This document shows, piece after piece, positions 1-5,853 of a DNA stretch of 7,753 nucleotides. Each line of letters begins with the position of its first letter. Position 1 is the stretch's first letter. The notes below the pieces were generated by a model. That model was not told where the DNA came from, made no database searches, and saw only the letters and a program-made list of their open reading frames with translations. Source of the DNA: Paracoccaceae bacterium (GTDB lineage Bacteria; Pseudomonadota; Alphaproteobacteria; Rhodobacterales; Rhodobacteraceae); contig DOHJ01000056.1 in assembly GCA_003535335.1 (NCBI GenBank), positions 1 to 7,753 of the forward strand. The letters run 5' to 3'. The translations under genes and the position numbers were made by a program.

Positions 1-6
1 AAAAAC

Positions 7-81
7 TGGTAGCCCGTACGAGAATCGAACTCGTCTTTCCAGGTTGAAAACCTGGCGTCCTAACCGATAGACGAACGGGCC
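7..81 (-). tRNA. tRNA-Glu (anticodon UUC), CCA encoded
   Basis: Read on the minus strand, the sequence folds into a complete cloverleaf of 75 nt including an encoded CCA (positions 9-7). The 7-bp acceptor stem pairs GGCCCGT with ACGGGCT, with a G-U first pair and discriminator A. The anticodon stem CCAGG/CCTGG encloses the loop TTTTCAA, giving anticodon TTC (Glu, reading GAA/GAG). The T-arm holds the canonical GTTCGATTC motif with stem ACGAG/CTCGT. A run of five T follows CCA on the minus strand (positions 5-1) and may start a terminator cut by the window edge. The gene follows recJ on the same strand after 77 bp. Identity is read directly from the sequence. Confidence 0.97.
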
Positions 82-99
82 ACTTTGTGACGTGAGGCG

Positions 100-128
100 T
101 ATCTAGGCAAAGAGTGGCGGGGGCGCAA
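100..128 (-). promoter_or_regulatory. Possible promoter for tRNA-Glu
   Basis: On the minus strand a -35-like TTGCGC (128-123) and a -10-like TAGATA (105-100) are separated by 17 bp. This would start transcription about 12 nt before the mature tRNA 5' end at 81, a normal leader length. The -10 matches consensus at only three of six positions. The tRNA could also be processed from recJ read-through, since no terminator is evident between the two genes. Confidence 0.3.
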
Positions 129-143
129 GAGGCTAAATGCATC

Positions 144-155
144 AATTGCGCAATT
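144..155. repeat. 12-bp perfect palindrome after recJ
   Basis: AATTGCGCAATT is a perfect palindrome 3 bp beyond the recJ stop codon, in the gap before tRNA-Glu. On the plus strand it runs into T-rich sequence (154-159), but no plus-strand gene ends there. On the minus strand, where recJ is read, no T-run follows. It may be a protein-binding site or chance. Confidence 0.35.
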
Positions 156-158
156 TTT

Positions 159-1901
159 TCAGGCCGGGGCCGCATCTTCCAGCCGTAGCTGCACGCGTGA
201 GCGTCCGCCCCAAGTGTTTATTTCCAACCTGCCAGCTAAATGAAACCGCGCGCCGCCGTGGTTTGACAGGGCTTGGCCCATTGGCCCGTCAAATGCGCCA
301 AAGGCAATCGCCTCGATGCGTGCGCCCAGCCCGTCCCCAAAAGTAATTTTTAAATGGCTGTCACCGATGCGCTTGGCGAAATTGATTTCCACATCGGCAA
401 AGGCAAATCGCGGGGCAGGGGCGCTGGCCCCGAACGGGCCGGCCTGCTCCAGCTGTTCAATCAACTCAACCGTGGCCGCCCCGGGCATCAGCAGACCGTC
501 CAGTTTCAAATCTGCCGGCCCGCCGTCACCGGCACCTTGTTTTTCCAACAAATCCGACAAACGCTGCATGGCCGGTTCCAGCTGATCGCGCGCCACAGTC
601 AAGCCGGCCGCCATTTTATGGCCGCCACCTTTTAGCAACAGACCCTCGGCCACCAGCCGCTGGATCGCGGCCCCCAGATCAACGCCAGACACCGAACGTC
701 CCGAACCCTTGCCTTCGGCACCGTCCAGCCCGATAACAATAGCAGGGCGATTGGTGGATTCTTTTAGACGGGACGCGACTATTCCCACCACGCCCGGGTG
801 CCAGCCCTCGCCAGCGGCCCAAACCAGCGGGCCATCCAATCCGCGCTCTTCGGCCTGCTCAACCGCCAGATCGCGCACTTGGCTCTCGACCTCGCGGCGC
901 TCGGTGTTGAGCTGATCCAGCCGGTCGGCCATGGCGCGGGCTTCGTCCATATTTGTGCAGGCCAGCAGACGCGCGCCCAGATCGGCCTGACCGATGCGCC
1001 CGCCCGCATTAATGCGCGGGCCCAGCAGAAAACCCAGATGATACGGCGTTGGCGCGGCCTTCATGCGGGCCACATCGCCAAGCGCCACCAAACCGGTGCG
1101 GGCGCGTTTGGCCATGACCTTTAGCCCCTGACGCACCAGCGCGCGGTTTACCCCGGTTAACGGGGCCACATCGGCAACCGTACCCAGCGCAACAAGGTCC
1201 AGCATCGACATCAGGTCGGGGCCTTTTTGGCCCGCGTGGCGCATTTGCCGGTTTGCTTCGACCAGCATTAAAAACACCACGCCCGCCGCGCATAATTGGG
1301 CGTAATCGCCGGTTTCATCCTGCCGGTTCGGGTTGACCACGGCCACCGCATCGGGCAGGGTTTCGCCGCCCAGATGGTGGTCCAGCACCAATACATCGGC
1401 ACCTTTGGCCGCGGCAATCGGTTCATGGGACAGGGTGCCGCAATCGACACAGACAATCAGCGAATGATCTTGCGCCAGCATTTGCATTGCAGCCACGTTT
1501 GGCCCGTAACCTTCCTTGATCCGGTCCGGAATATAAAGCGTTGCATCAAGGCCGGTTTGACGCAGCCAATCCAGCAGCAGCGCGGCCGAGGTTGCGCCGT
1601 CCACATCGTAATCGGCAAAAATGGCGATTTTTTCGCGTCTTTGGACGGCTTGCAAGAAACGCGCGGCGGCGGGCTGCATGTCTTTTAAGCAATGCGGATC
1701 CGGCAGCAGGTCTTTTAGGGTCGGGGCAAGAAATGTTGCACTATCAGAGGGTTGCACCCCGCGCCTTACCAAAATCCGGCACAAGGGCAGCGGTAATGAT
1801 GTGTCTTGGGCCATGGCCTCGGTTAATCTGTCATCTTCAACCGATGGGCCAAGCCAGCGCCGGTCACTTAAAGAAGACGTAACACCGAGAAAACCGCTCA
1901 T
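159..1901 (-). CDS. recJ: Single-stranded-DNA-specific 5'-3' exonuclease RecJ
   Basis: The 580-residue protein has the full RecJ layout. The DHH phosphoesterase motifs are FADYDVDG (residues 95-102; Asp97, Asp99, Asp101), VDCGT (152-156; Asp153), LDHH (173-176) and DLVALGTVAD (235-244), which together bind the catalytic Mn/Mg ions. The linker GPRINAGGRIG (294-304) is typical of RecJ, and the DHHA1 domain carries GGGHKMAAG (425-433). A C-terminal OB-type region follows from about residue 465. RecJ degrades single-stranded DNA 5' to 3' in RecFOR recombination, mismatch repair and base-excision repair. The first ATG overlaps the stop of the upstream hydrolase gene (ATGA), and AAGG about 8 nt upstream supports this start. 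Length is usual for alphaproteobacterial RecJ and all key residues are intact. Confidence 0.96.
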   Translation of the reverse strand: MSGFLGVTSSLSDRRWLGPSVEDDRLTEAMAQDTSLPLPLCRILVRRGVQPSDSATFLAPTLKDLLPDPHCLKDMQPAAARFLQAVQRREKIAIFADYDVDGATSAALLLDWLRQTGLDATLYIPDRIKEGYGPNVAAMQMLAQDHSLIVCVDCGTLSHEPIAAAKGADVLVLDHHLGGETLPDAVAVVNPNRQDETGDYAQLCAAGVVFLMLVEANRQMRHAGQKGPDLMSMLDLVALGTVADVAPLTGVNRALVRQGLKVMAKRARTGLVALGDVARMKAAPTPYHLGFLLGPRINAGGRIGQADLGARLLACTNMDEARAMADRLDQLNTERREVESQVRDLAVEQAEERGLDGPLVWAAGEGWHPGVVGIVASRLKESTNRPAIVIGLDGAEGKGSGRSVSGVDLGAAIQRLVAEGLLLKGGGHKMAAGLTVARDQLEPAMQRLSDLLEKQGAGDGGPADLKLDGLLMPGAATVELIEQLEQAGPFGASAPAPRFAFADVEINFAKRIGDSHLKITFGDGLGARIEAIAFGAFDGPMGQALSNHGGARFHLAGRLEINTWGGRSRVQLRLEDAAPA

Positions 1902-2461
1902 CCGATTGCCTTGATGATGCTTTCGGTCGATTTGGCTTGCACAAACTCACCATGGATCTGGCTAATGGCTGTGTCGTGGATCTGGGCGGCGCTTAGCGGG
2001 GTCGCACCGGCATTCCAGCTGTTATCGGCATTGCTGCTGAAAGCGGCGCAGGCGTCATGGGCCAGACTGACATCAAAGCCCAGATTGGCCGCCATCCGCG
2101 CAGTGCTGGACACGCAATGGGGTGTCGTCAGGCCGCAAATCACCAGATGGCTGATCATTTTCTGGCGCAAACGGCTTTCCAGATCGGTGCCGATAAAACC
2201 GGAATTGACGGTTTTTTCCAGCACGGCCTCCAGCGCTACGGGGGCAACGAGGCGATTGAATTGTGCCCCCGGTGTGCCCGCCATCAGCGGGCTGTTTTTG
2301 CTGGTGCTTAGATGTCGGATATGAAAAACCGGCATTTTCTTTGCCCGCCAAGCCTTTAGCAAACGGGCGGCATTTTCTTCGGCGTCCGGGTTGTTTCGGG
2401 TTCCCCAAACCGGGTCGGAAAACCCCTGCTGGATGTCGATCAGGATCAGTGCATGTGTCAT
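1898..2461 (-). CDS. Isochorismatase-family cysteine hydrolase
   Basis: The 187-residue protein has the isochorismatase-like fold signature. ALILIDIQQGF near the N-terminus carries catalytic Asp9, Lys83 lies in EKTVNSGF, and the nucleophile Cys116 lies in GLTTPHCVSST after a hydrophobic strand (residues 105-110). This Asp-Lys-Cys triad is diagnostic for the superfamily, which includes nicotinamidases, N-carbamoylsarcosine amidases and isochorismatases. The presence of Cys116 argues for an amide or imine hydrolase rather than a true isochorismatase, but the substrate cannot be read from the sequence. The gene starts 3 bp after the glpX stop and its own stop overlaps the recJ start by 4 bp, so it is embedded in the operon. 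A weak ribosome-binding AGG sits just upstream inside a 10-bp palindrome. Family assignment is firm; the specific function is unknown. Confidence 0.88.
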   Translation of the reverse strand: MTHALILIDIQQGFSDPVWGTRNNPDAEENAARLLKAWRAKKMPVFHIRHLSTSKNSPLMAGTPGAQFNRLVAPVALEAVLEKTVNSGFIGTDLESRLRQKMISHLVICGLTTPHCVSSTARMAANLGFDVSLAHDACAAFSSNADNSWNAGATPLSAAQIHDTAISQIHGEFVQAKSTESIIKAIG

Positions 2462-2464
2462 GAC

Positions 2465-3427
2465 CTAGGTCTTTATCCGGTAAGACATACGCCGCACCGA
2501 TCCGGTTTTAGAGCGCATCAGGATGGTTTCTGTGGTTAAAAATCCGGGTTCGCTCCTGATGCCGTTGACGATTGAGCCGTCAGTAACACCGGTGGCGGCA
2601 AAAATCACGTCTTTGGTGACCAGCTCGTCGCGGGAATAAATCCGGTTCAGATCTTTGATACCTGCCTTGGCGGCGCGGCCGCGCTCATCATCATTTCTGA
2701 ACATCAGGCGGCCATACATCTGCCCGCCCATACATTTCAGGGCGGCGGCAGCCAAGACGCCTTCGGGCGCGCCACCGGAGCCCATGTAAATATCAATGCC
2801 GGTGATGTCGGGTTCGGCACAATGCATCACACCGGCCACATCGCCATCGGTAATCAGCCGGATAGCGGCACCGGTGGTGCGCAGCTCGTCTATCATTTCG
2901 TCATGGCGCGGACGTTCCAGCACACAAACCGTGATGTCGGCCATTTCACAGCCCTTGGCGGCGGCCAATGCCTTGATCCGCTCCGCCGGCGACATATCCA
3001 GCGTTACCACATCGGTTTCATAACCCGGCCCGACAGCCAGTTTATCCATGTAAACATCGGGCGCGTGCAACATGGATCCGCGCGGGGCCATGGCAATCAC
3101 AGTCAACGCATTTGGCATGTCTTTGGCAGTCAGGGTAGTGCCCTCAAGCGGGTCCAGCGCGATGTCAAGGCCGGGGCCGGTTCCGGTGCCAACCTCTTCG
3201 CCGATAAACAGCATCGGTGCCTCGTCGCGTTCGCCTTCGCCAATCACAATCACGCCGTTGATGTCCAGCAAGTTCAGCTGGGTGCGCATGGCGTCAACCG
3301 CGGCCTGATCCGCCGCCTTTTCATCCCCGCGCCCCACCAGTTTGGCTGATGCCAATGCGGCTGCTTCGGAAACGCGGGCCAAGCCCAAGGATAACAGGCG
3401 GTCCTGAAATTCGGTTTGTTCGCTCAT
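2465..3427 (-). CDS. glpX: Class II fructose-1,6-bisphosphatase GlpX
   Basis: The 320-residue protein is a full-length GlpX-type phosphatase of the lithium-sensitive phosphatase superfamily. It hydrolyses fructose 1,6-bisphosphate to fructose 6-phosphate in gluconeogenesis; in some autotrophs and methylotrophs the family also acts on sedoheptulose 1,7-bisphosphate. Visible motifs are the metal site VIGEGERDEAPM (61-72; Glu64), the core DPLEGTT (92-98; Asp92, Glu95, Thr97), the substrate loop DGDVAGV (194-200), and YMGSGGAPEGVLAAAALKC (214-232; Glu222), which is highly conserved in the family. Asp35 in GRGDEKAAD matches the first metal ligand of E. coli GlpX. The gene begins 12 bp after hom, with an AGGA about 10 nt before the ATG that overlaps the hom stop, indicating co-transcription with hom. 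No missing residue or truncation is seen. Confidence 0.95.
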   Translation of the reverse strand: MSEQTEFQDRLLSLGLARVSEAAALASAKLVGRGDEKAADQAAVDAMRTQLNLLDINGVIVIGEGERDEAPMLFIGEEVGTGTGPGLDIALDPLEGTTLTAKDMPNALTVIAMAPRGSMLHAPDVYMDKLAVGPGYETDVVTLDMSPAERIKALAAAKGCEMADITVCVLERPRHDEMIDELRTTGAAIRLITDGDVAGVMHCAEPDITGIDIYMGSGGAPEGVLAAAALKCMGGQMYGRLMFRNDDERGRAAKAGIKDLNRIYSRDELVTKDVIFAATGVTDGSIVNGIRSEPGFLTTETILMRSKTGSVRRMSYRIKT

Positions 3428-3439
3428 AATTTTAAGATC

Positions 3440-4726
3440 CTAAACAGTTTCAATGCGGATTGTGACGGGGTTTGAGGCCAAAACACCGGTAGCCGCAAAG
3501 CTTTTGATCGCGATATCCAGTGAATCGCGGGTGGTTTTATGGGTGACGATCAGCACAGGCGCGCTGGTTTGTTCGTGGCCGTACTGGCGCATGCGGTCGA
3601 CAGAAACGCCGGCCTCGCCCAGGGCTGTGGCGATTTTGGCCAATGCGCCGGGTTTGTCGTGCAGATCCATGCGCAAATAATACGGTGCAGGGGTGGTGGA
3701 TTTGGCAGCTTTTGCACATTCCAGTGTTTTGGCCGGCTGACCAAAGGTGCAAACCCGAATGCCCCGCGCAATATCCAGCACATCCGACATCACAGCCGAG
3801 GCGGTTGGCCCTTCGCCAGCACCCGCGCCACGCAGCACGATCTGGCCGACGTGATCGCCCTCAATCACCACCATATTTGTGCCGCCTTCCAACTGGCCCA
3901 GCGGGCTGTCGGCGGGCACCAGACAGGGCGACATGCGTTGTTCCAGCCCGCGCGCGGTCATCTGGGCCACGCCCAGCAGTTTTATCCGAAAGCCCATGTC
4001 GGCGGCCTGAGTGATGTCCTCAATGGTGATCTGGCCAATGCCTTCCAGATCAACGCCGTCAAAGGCAACCTGTGTGCCAAAGGCGATCGAGGCCAGCAAG
4101 GCCAGCTTGTGACCGGCATCAATGCCACCAACGTCCAGATTGGGATCGGATTCCAGATAACCCAGCTGGTTTGCTTCCTCGAACACCTGATCATAGGGCA
4201 ATCCGGTGCTTTGCATTCTGGTCAGGATGTAATTGCAGGTGCCGTTCATCACGCCCATCACACGTTCAATCTGATTGCCCGCCAGACCTTCGGTCAGGGC
4301 CTTGACCACCGGAATGCCACCGGCAACAGCCGCCTCAAAGCGGATCACGCGGCCAGCATTTTCCGCCGCAATCGCCAGTTCCTGACCGTGCAGGGCCAGC
4401 ATGGCCTTGTTGGCGGTAACCACGTCTTTGCCCGCCGCAATCGCGGCCTCGGTTGCGGCCTTGGCGGGGCCATCAGCGCCGCCCATCAATTCAACAAACA
4501 CATCCACATCGTCGCGCTTGGCCAGCGCAACAGGATCATCTTCCCAAGCATAAGCGGACAGGTTCACGCCGCGATCCTTGTCTTTGGAACGGGCTGAAAC
4601 GGCCGTGATGACCACAGGGCGGCCGGTGCGGGCGGTTAGTAAATTGGCCTTTTGGCGTATAATTTTAACGACACCGGCACCGACAGTGCCCAGACCGGCA
4701 ATTCCAAGACGTAAAGGTTCGGTCAT
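3440..4726 (-). CDS. hom: Homoserine dehydrogenase
   Basis: The 428-residue protein converts L-aspartate 4-semialdehyde to homoserine with NAD(P)H, the branch point to threonine and methionine. An N-terminal Rossmann domain has GIAGLGTVGAGVV (8-20). The nucleotide and substrate region contains TANKAML (104-110; Lys107). The catalytic domain has MNGTCNYIL (160-168) and the signature ESDPNLDVGGIDAGHK (192-207); Glu192, Asp203 and Lys207 match the spacing of the catalytic Glu/Asp/Lys of yeast homoserine dehydrogenase. A C-terminal ACT domain (about 349-428; LRMDLHDKPGALAKIA) is the usual site of threonine feedback control. This is a monofunctional form, not fused to aspartokinase. GGAG lies 9 nt before the ATG. 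It is the first gene of the hom-glpX-hydrolase-recJ unit. Confidence 0.96.
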   Translation of the reverse strand: MTEPLRLGIAGLGTVGAGVVKIIRQKANLLTARTGRPVVITAVSARSKDKDRGVNLSAYAWEDDPVALAKRDDVDVFVELMGGADGPAKAATEAAIAAGKDVVTANKAMLALHGQELAIAAENAGRVIRFEAAVAGGIPVVKALTEGLAGNQIERVMGVMNGTCNYILTRMQSTGLPYDQVFEEANQLGYLESDPNLDVGGIDAGHKLALLASIAFGTQVAFDGVDLEGIGQITIEDITQAADMGFRIKLLGVAQMTARGLEQRMSPCLVPADSPLGQLEGGTNMVVIEGDHVGQIVLRGAGAGEGPTASAVMSDVLDIARGIRVCTFGQPAKTLECAKAAKSTTPAPYYLRMDLHDKPGALAKIATALGEAGVSVDRMRQYGHEQTSAPVLIVTHKTTRDSLDIAIKSFAATGVLASNPVTIRIETV

Positions 4727-4770
4727 TTTTCAGCACTCCAATGGCAATTTATGTTGCTGTTTACCTAGCG

Positions 4771-4798
4771 ATTATTGCGTTTGGTTGCAACGCGCCAA
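4771..4798 (-). promoter_or_regulatory. Probable sigma70-type promoter of the hom operon
   Basis: On the minus strand a -35-like TTGGCG (4798-4793; four of six consensus positions) and a -10-like AATAAT (4776-4771; five of six) are separated by 16 bp. The predicted start near 4764 would give a leader of roughly 38 nt before the hom ATG. The site lies in the 77-bp gap between the lipoprotein gene and hom. It could serve the whole downstream four-gene unit. The call rests only on consensus match and position. Confidence 0.45.
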
Positions 4799-4803
4799 AT
4801 TGC

Positions 4804-5100
4804 CTATCTGTGGCGTTTTATCGCTGCACGCAGGCGGGCGCGGGTTTGGCGGTCAATCACGGGGTTCCGCAGCCGGCTGGCGCGCGATTTCAGGCTGGCG
4901 GCGCGGGTCTTTAGGCTTGAAACTGTTTGTGGGCTGATTTGCACATCGGCCGCCCCGGCAATGATCTGGCTGATGGGCACCAGCGTTGGATAACCGGCTT
5001 TGCGCGCCGCCGGGCTGATGGCGTCGTCCAGTTCGGGGAAATTGCTGCATCCGGCCAGCAAAACCGTGGCAGACAGAAAAAAAACGGCAGTAAGGCGCAT
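4804..5100 (-). CDS. Small predicted lipoprotein of unknown function
   Basis: The reading frame encodes 98 residues from the ATG at 5100. The N-terminus is a lipoprotein signal peptide: MRLTAVFFLSATVLLAGC, with a hydrophobic stretch and the lipobox LLAGC (Cys18), cleaved and lipidated by Lgt/LspA. Ser at position +2 after the cysteine suggests outer-membrane sorting by the Lol rule. The mature part has a short acidic and proline-rich stretch (NFPELDDAISPAARKAGYP), then a strongly basic C-terminal half rich in Arg, Lys and Ala (about residues 63-98) that may be helical. A TTG six codons upstream (5118) could extend the frame, but it places charge-free residues before the signal peptide and is less likely. 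I do not recognise a named family. The gene is divergent from tetR and upstream of hom on the same strand. Confidence 0.75.
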   Translation of the reverse strand: MRLTAVFFLSATVLLAGCSNFPELDDAISPAARKAGYPTLVPISQIIAGAADVQISPQTVSSLKTRAASLKSRASRLRNPVIDRQTRARLRAAIKRHR

Positions 5101-5123
5101 GGTTTGCAAAATTCCCAAAAAGA

Positions 5124-5163
5124 CTTGTCGTTAATATAGCCCTGCAAACGGGTTTATGACAAG
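5124..5163. promoter_or_regulatory. Inverted repeat bracketing the lipoprotein promoter; possible operator
   Basis: The arms CTTGTCGT (5124-5131) and ATGACAAG (5156-5163) are inverted copies matching at 7 of 8 positions, with 24 bp between them and centres 32 bp apart, about three helical turns. One arm covers the predicted -35 box of the lipoprotein promoter and the other covers its predicted start point. The element lies in the gap shared with tetR. Binding by the adjacent TetR-type protein is inference only. Confidence 0.3.
5133..5162 (-). promoter_or_regulatory. Probable sigma70-type promoter of the lipoprotein gene
   Basis: On the minus strand TTGTCA (5162-5157; five of six consensus positions) and TATATT (5138-5133; five of six) are separated by 18 bp. 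The predicted start near 5126 is about 25 nt before the lipoprotein ATG at 5100. This is the best promoter match I can see in the window. Confidence 0.55.
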
Positions 5164-5170
5164 CGGGGCT

Positions 5171-5198
5171 TTGAAATGAATGTGTGTTCCGTTAGACA
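5171..5198 (+). promoter_or_regulatory. Weak candidate promoter for tetR (leaderless start)
   Basis: TTGAAA (5171-5176; five of six consensus positions) and TAGACA (5193-5198; three of six) are separated by 16 bp. The predicted transcription start falls at or beside the A of the tetR ATG (5205). This would give a leaderless mRNA, in line with the lack of a clear Shine-Dalgarno sequence there. The evidence is weak. Confidence 0.22.
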
Positions 5199-5204
5199 GC
5201 GGTT

Positions 5205-5792
5205 ATGGCACGTAAAACAGGTTCACATTCAGAAGTCACCGGTCCCAAGGTGCGTCAGGCGGCCTCAACGCTGTTTGCCCGCCACGGCTATGCGGCCGTT
5301 TCAATGCGGCAAATTGCGGCCGAGGTCGGGGTGCAGGCCGGTGCGCTGTATTTATACACACCTGACAAGCAGACTTTGCTGTTTGATTTGATGCGTCAGC
5401 ATATGCAGGATCTGCTGGGTGCGTGGCAGGATTGTGCCAAGGGTACGTCGGCAATTGAGCAGTTAGAGGCATTTGTGCGGTTTCACATCGGCTTTCATCT
5501 GGAGCGACCGGACGCGGTTTTTATTGCTTATATGGAATTGCGCAACCTGACGGCGGAAAATTTTGCAGTGATTGAAAAATTGCGCAAGCAATATGAAGAT
5601 GCGCTGGAAAATATTTTACGAAACGGGCTGGCCGAGGGGGAATTCAGCATTCCCGACACCAAACTGGCGATGATGGCGCTGATTGCCATGTTAACCGGTG
5701 TGAACACGTGGTTTCGCGAAGGCGGGCGGCTTTCGCGGCGAAAAGTCGAAGAAATATATTGCGATATGGCGCGAAAGGCGGTCGTTGGCTGA
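5205..5792 (+). CDS. TetR/AcrR-family transcriptional regulator
   Basis: The 195-residue protein has a TetR N-terminal DNA-binding domain (about residues 12-60). This includes the helix-turn-helix SMRQIAAEVGVQAGALYLY (33-51) and the following TPDKQTLLFDLM, close to the family pattern ALYxYFxxKexLL. The C-terminal ligand and dimerisation domain (about 80-195) contains ELRNLTAENFAVI and a run ending LTGVNTWFREGGRLS. It resembles the C-terminal domain of KstR2-like TetR regulators, many of which respond to acyl-CoA-type ligands; this link is by pattern recognition and not confirmed. No clear ribosome-binding site precedes the ATG. It diverges from the lipoprotein gene, making that gene a possible target along with its own promoter. 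The ligand is unknown. Confidence 0.92.
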   Translation: MARKTGSHSEVTGPKVRQAASTLFARHGYAAVSMRQIAAEVGVQAGALYLYTPDKQTLLFDLMRQHMQDLLGAWQDCAKGTSAIEQLEAFVRFHIGFHLERPDAVFIAYMELRNLTAENFAVIEKLRKQYEDALENILRNGLAEGEFSIPDTKLAMMALIAMLTGVNTWFREGGRLSRRKVEEIYCDMARKAVVG

Positions 5793-5793
5793 T

Positions 5794-5830
5794 CTGCTCT
5801 CGATCTTTGCGCGCAATGTCTGTAGAGCAG
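5794..5830. repeat. Nearly co-centred double dyad between tetR and the membrane-protein gene
   Basis: The outer arms CTGCTCT (5794-5800) and AGAGCAG (5824-5830) are perfect inverted copies. Between them lies the perfect 10-bp palindrome TTGCGCGCAA (5807-5816), whose centre is within one base of the centre of the outer pair. It could be a protein-binding site or an RNA stem-loop in the leader of the next gene. There is no T-run after it, so it does not look like an intrinsic terminator. Confidence 0.4.
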
Positions 5831-5853
5831 CCGCGACTTTAAAGGGAATGAAG

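Noticed and set aside
7..81. tRNA gene as an integration site for a mobile element
   Set aside because: No integrase, direct repeat of the tRNA 3' end or foreign cargo is seen in the window; the flank on the visible side is recJ. The other side lies outside the window.
154..159. T-run after a palindrome as an intrinsic terminator on the plus strand
   Set aside because: No plus-strand gene ends nearby, the palindrome has almost no loop, and part of the T-run belongs to the recJ stop region on the other strand.
2822..3349. Plus-strand open frame of 175 codons antisense to glpX
   Set aside because: It is the antisense shadow of glpX with no ribosome-binding site or recognisable motif.
3539..4597. 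Long open frame on the plus strand (352 codons) antisense to hom
   Set aside because: It lies wholly opposite the well-supported hom gene. Its translation is rich in His, Gln and Gly with no recognisable domain, as expected for an antisense shadow of a high-GC gene.
5101..5118. TTG start extending the lipoprotein by six residues
   Set aside because: The ATG at 5100 gives a standard lipoprotein signal peptide beginning MRL. The extension adds MGILQT before it and uses a rarer start codon.
5785..5853. N-terminal extension of the membrane-protein gene beginning inside tetR
   Set aside because: The extension overlaps tetR and has no Shine-Dalgarno sequence, while AAGGGA sits at ideal distance before the ATG at 5854.
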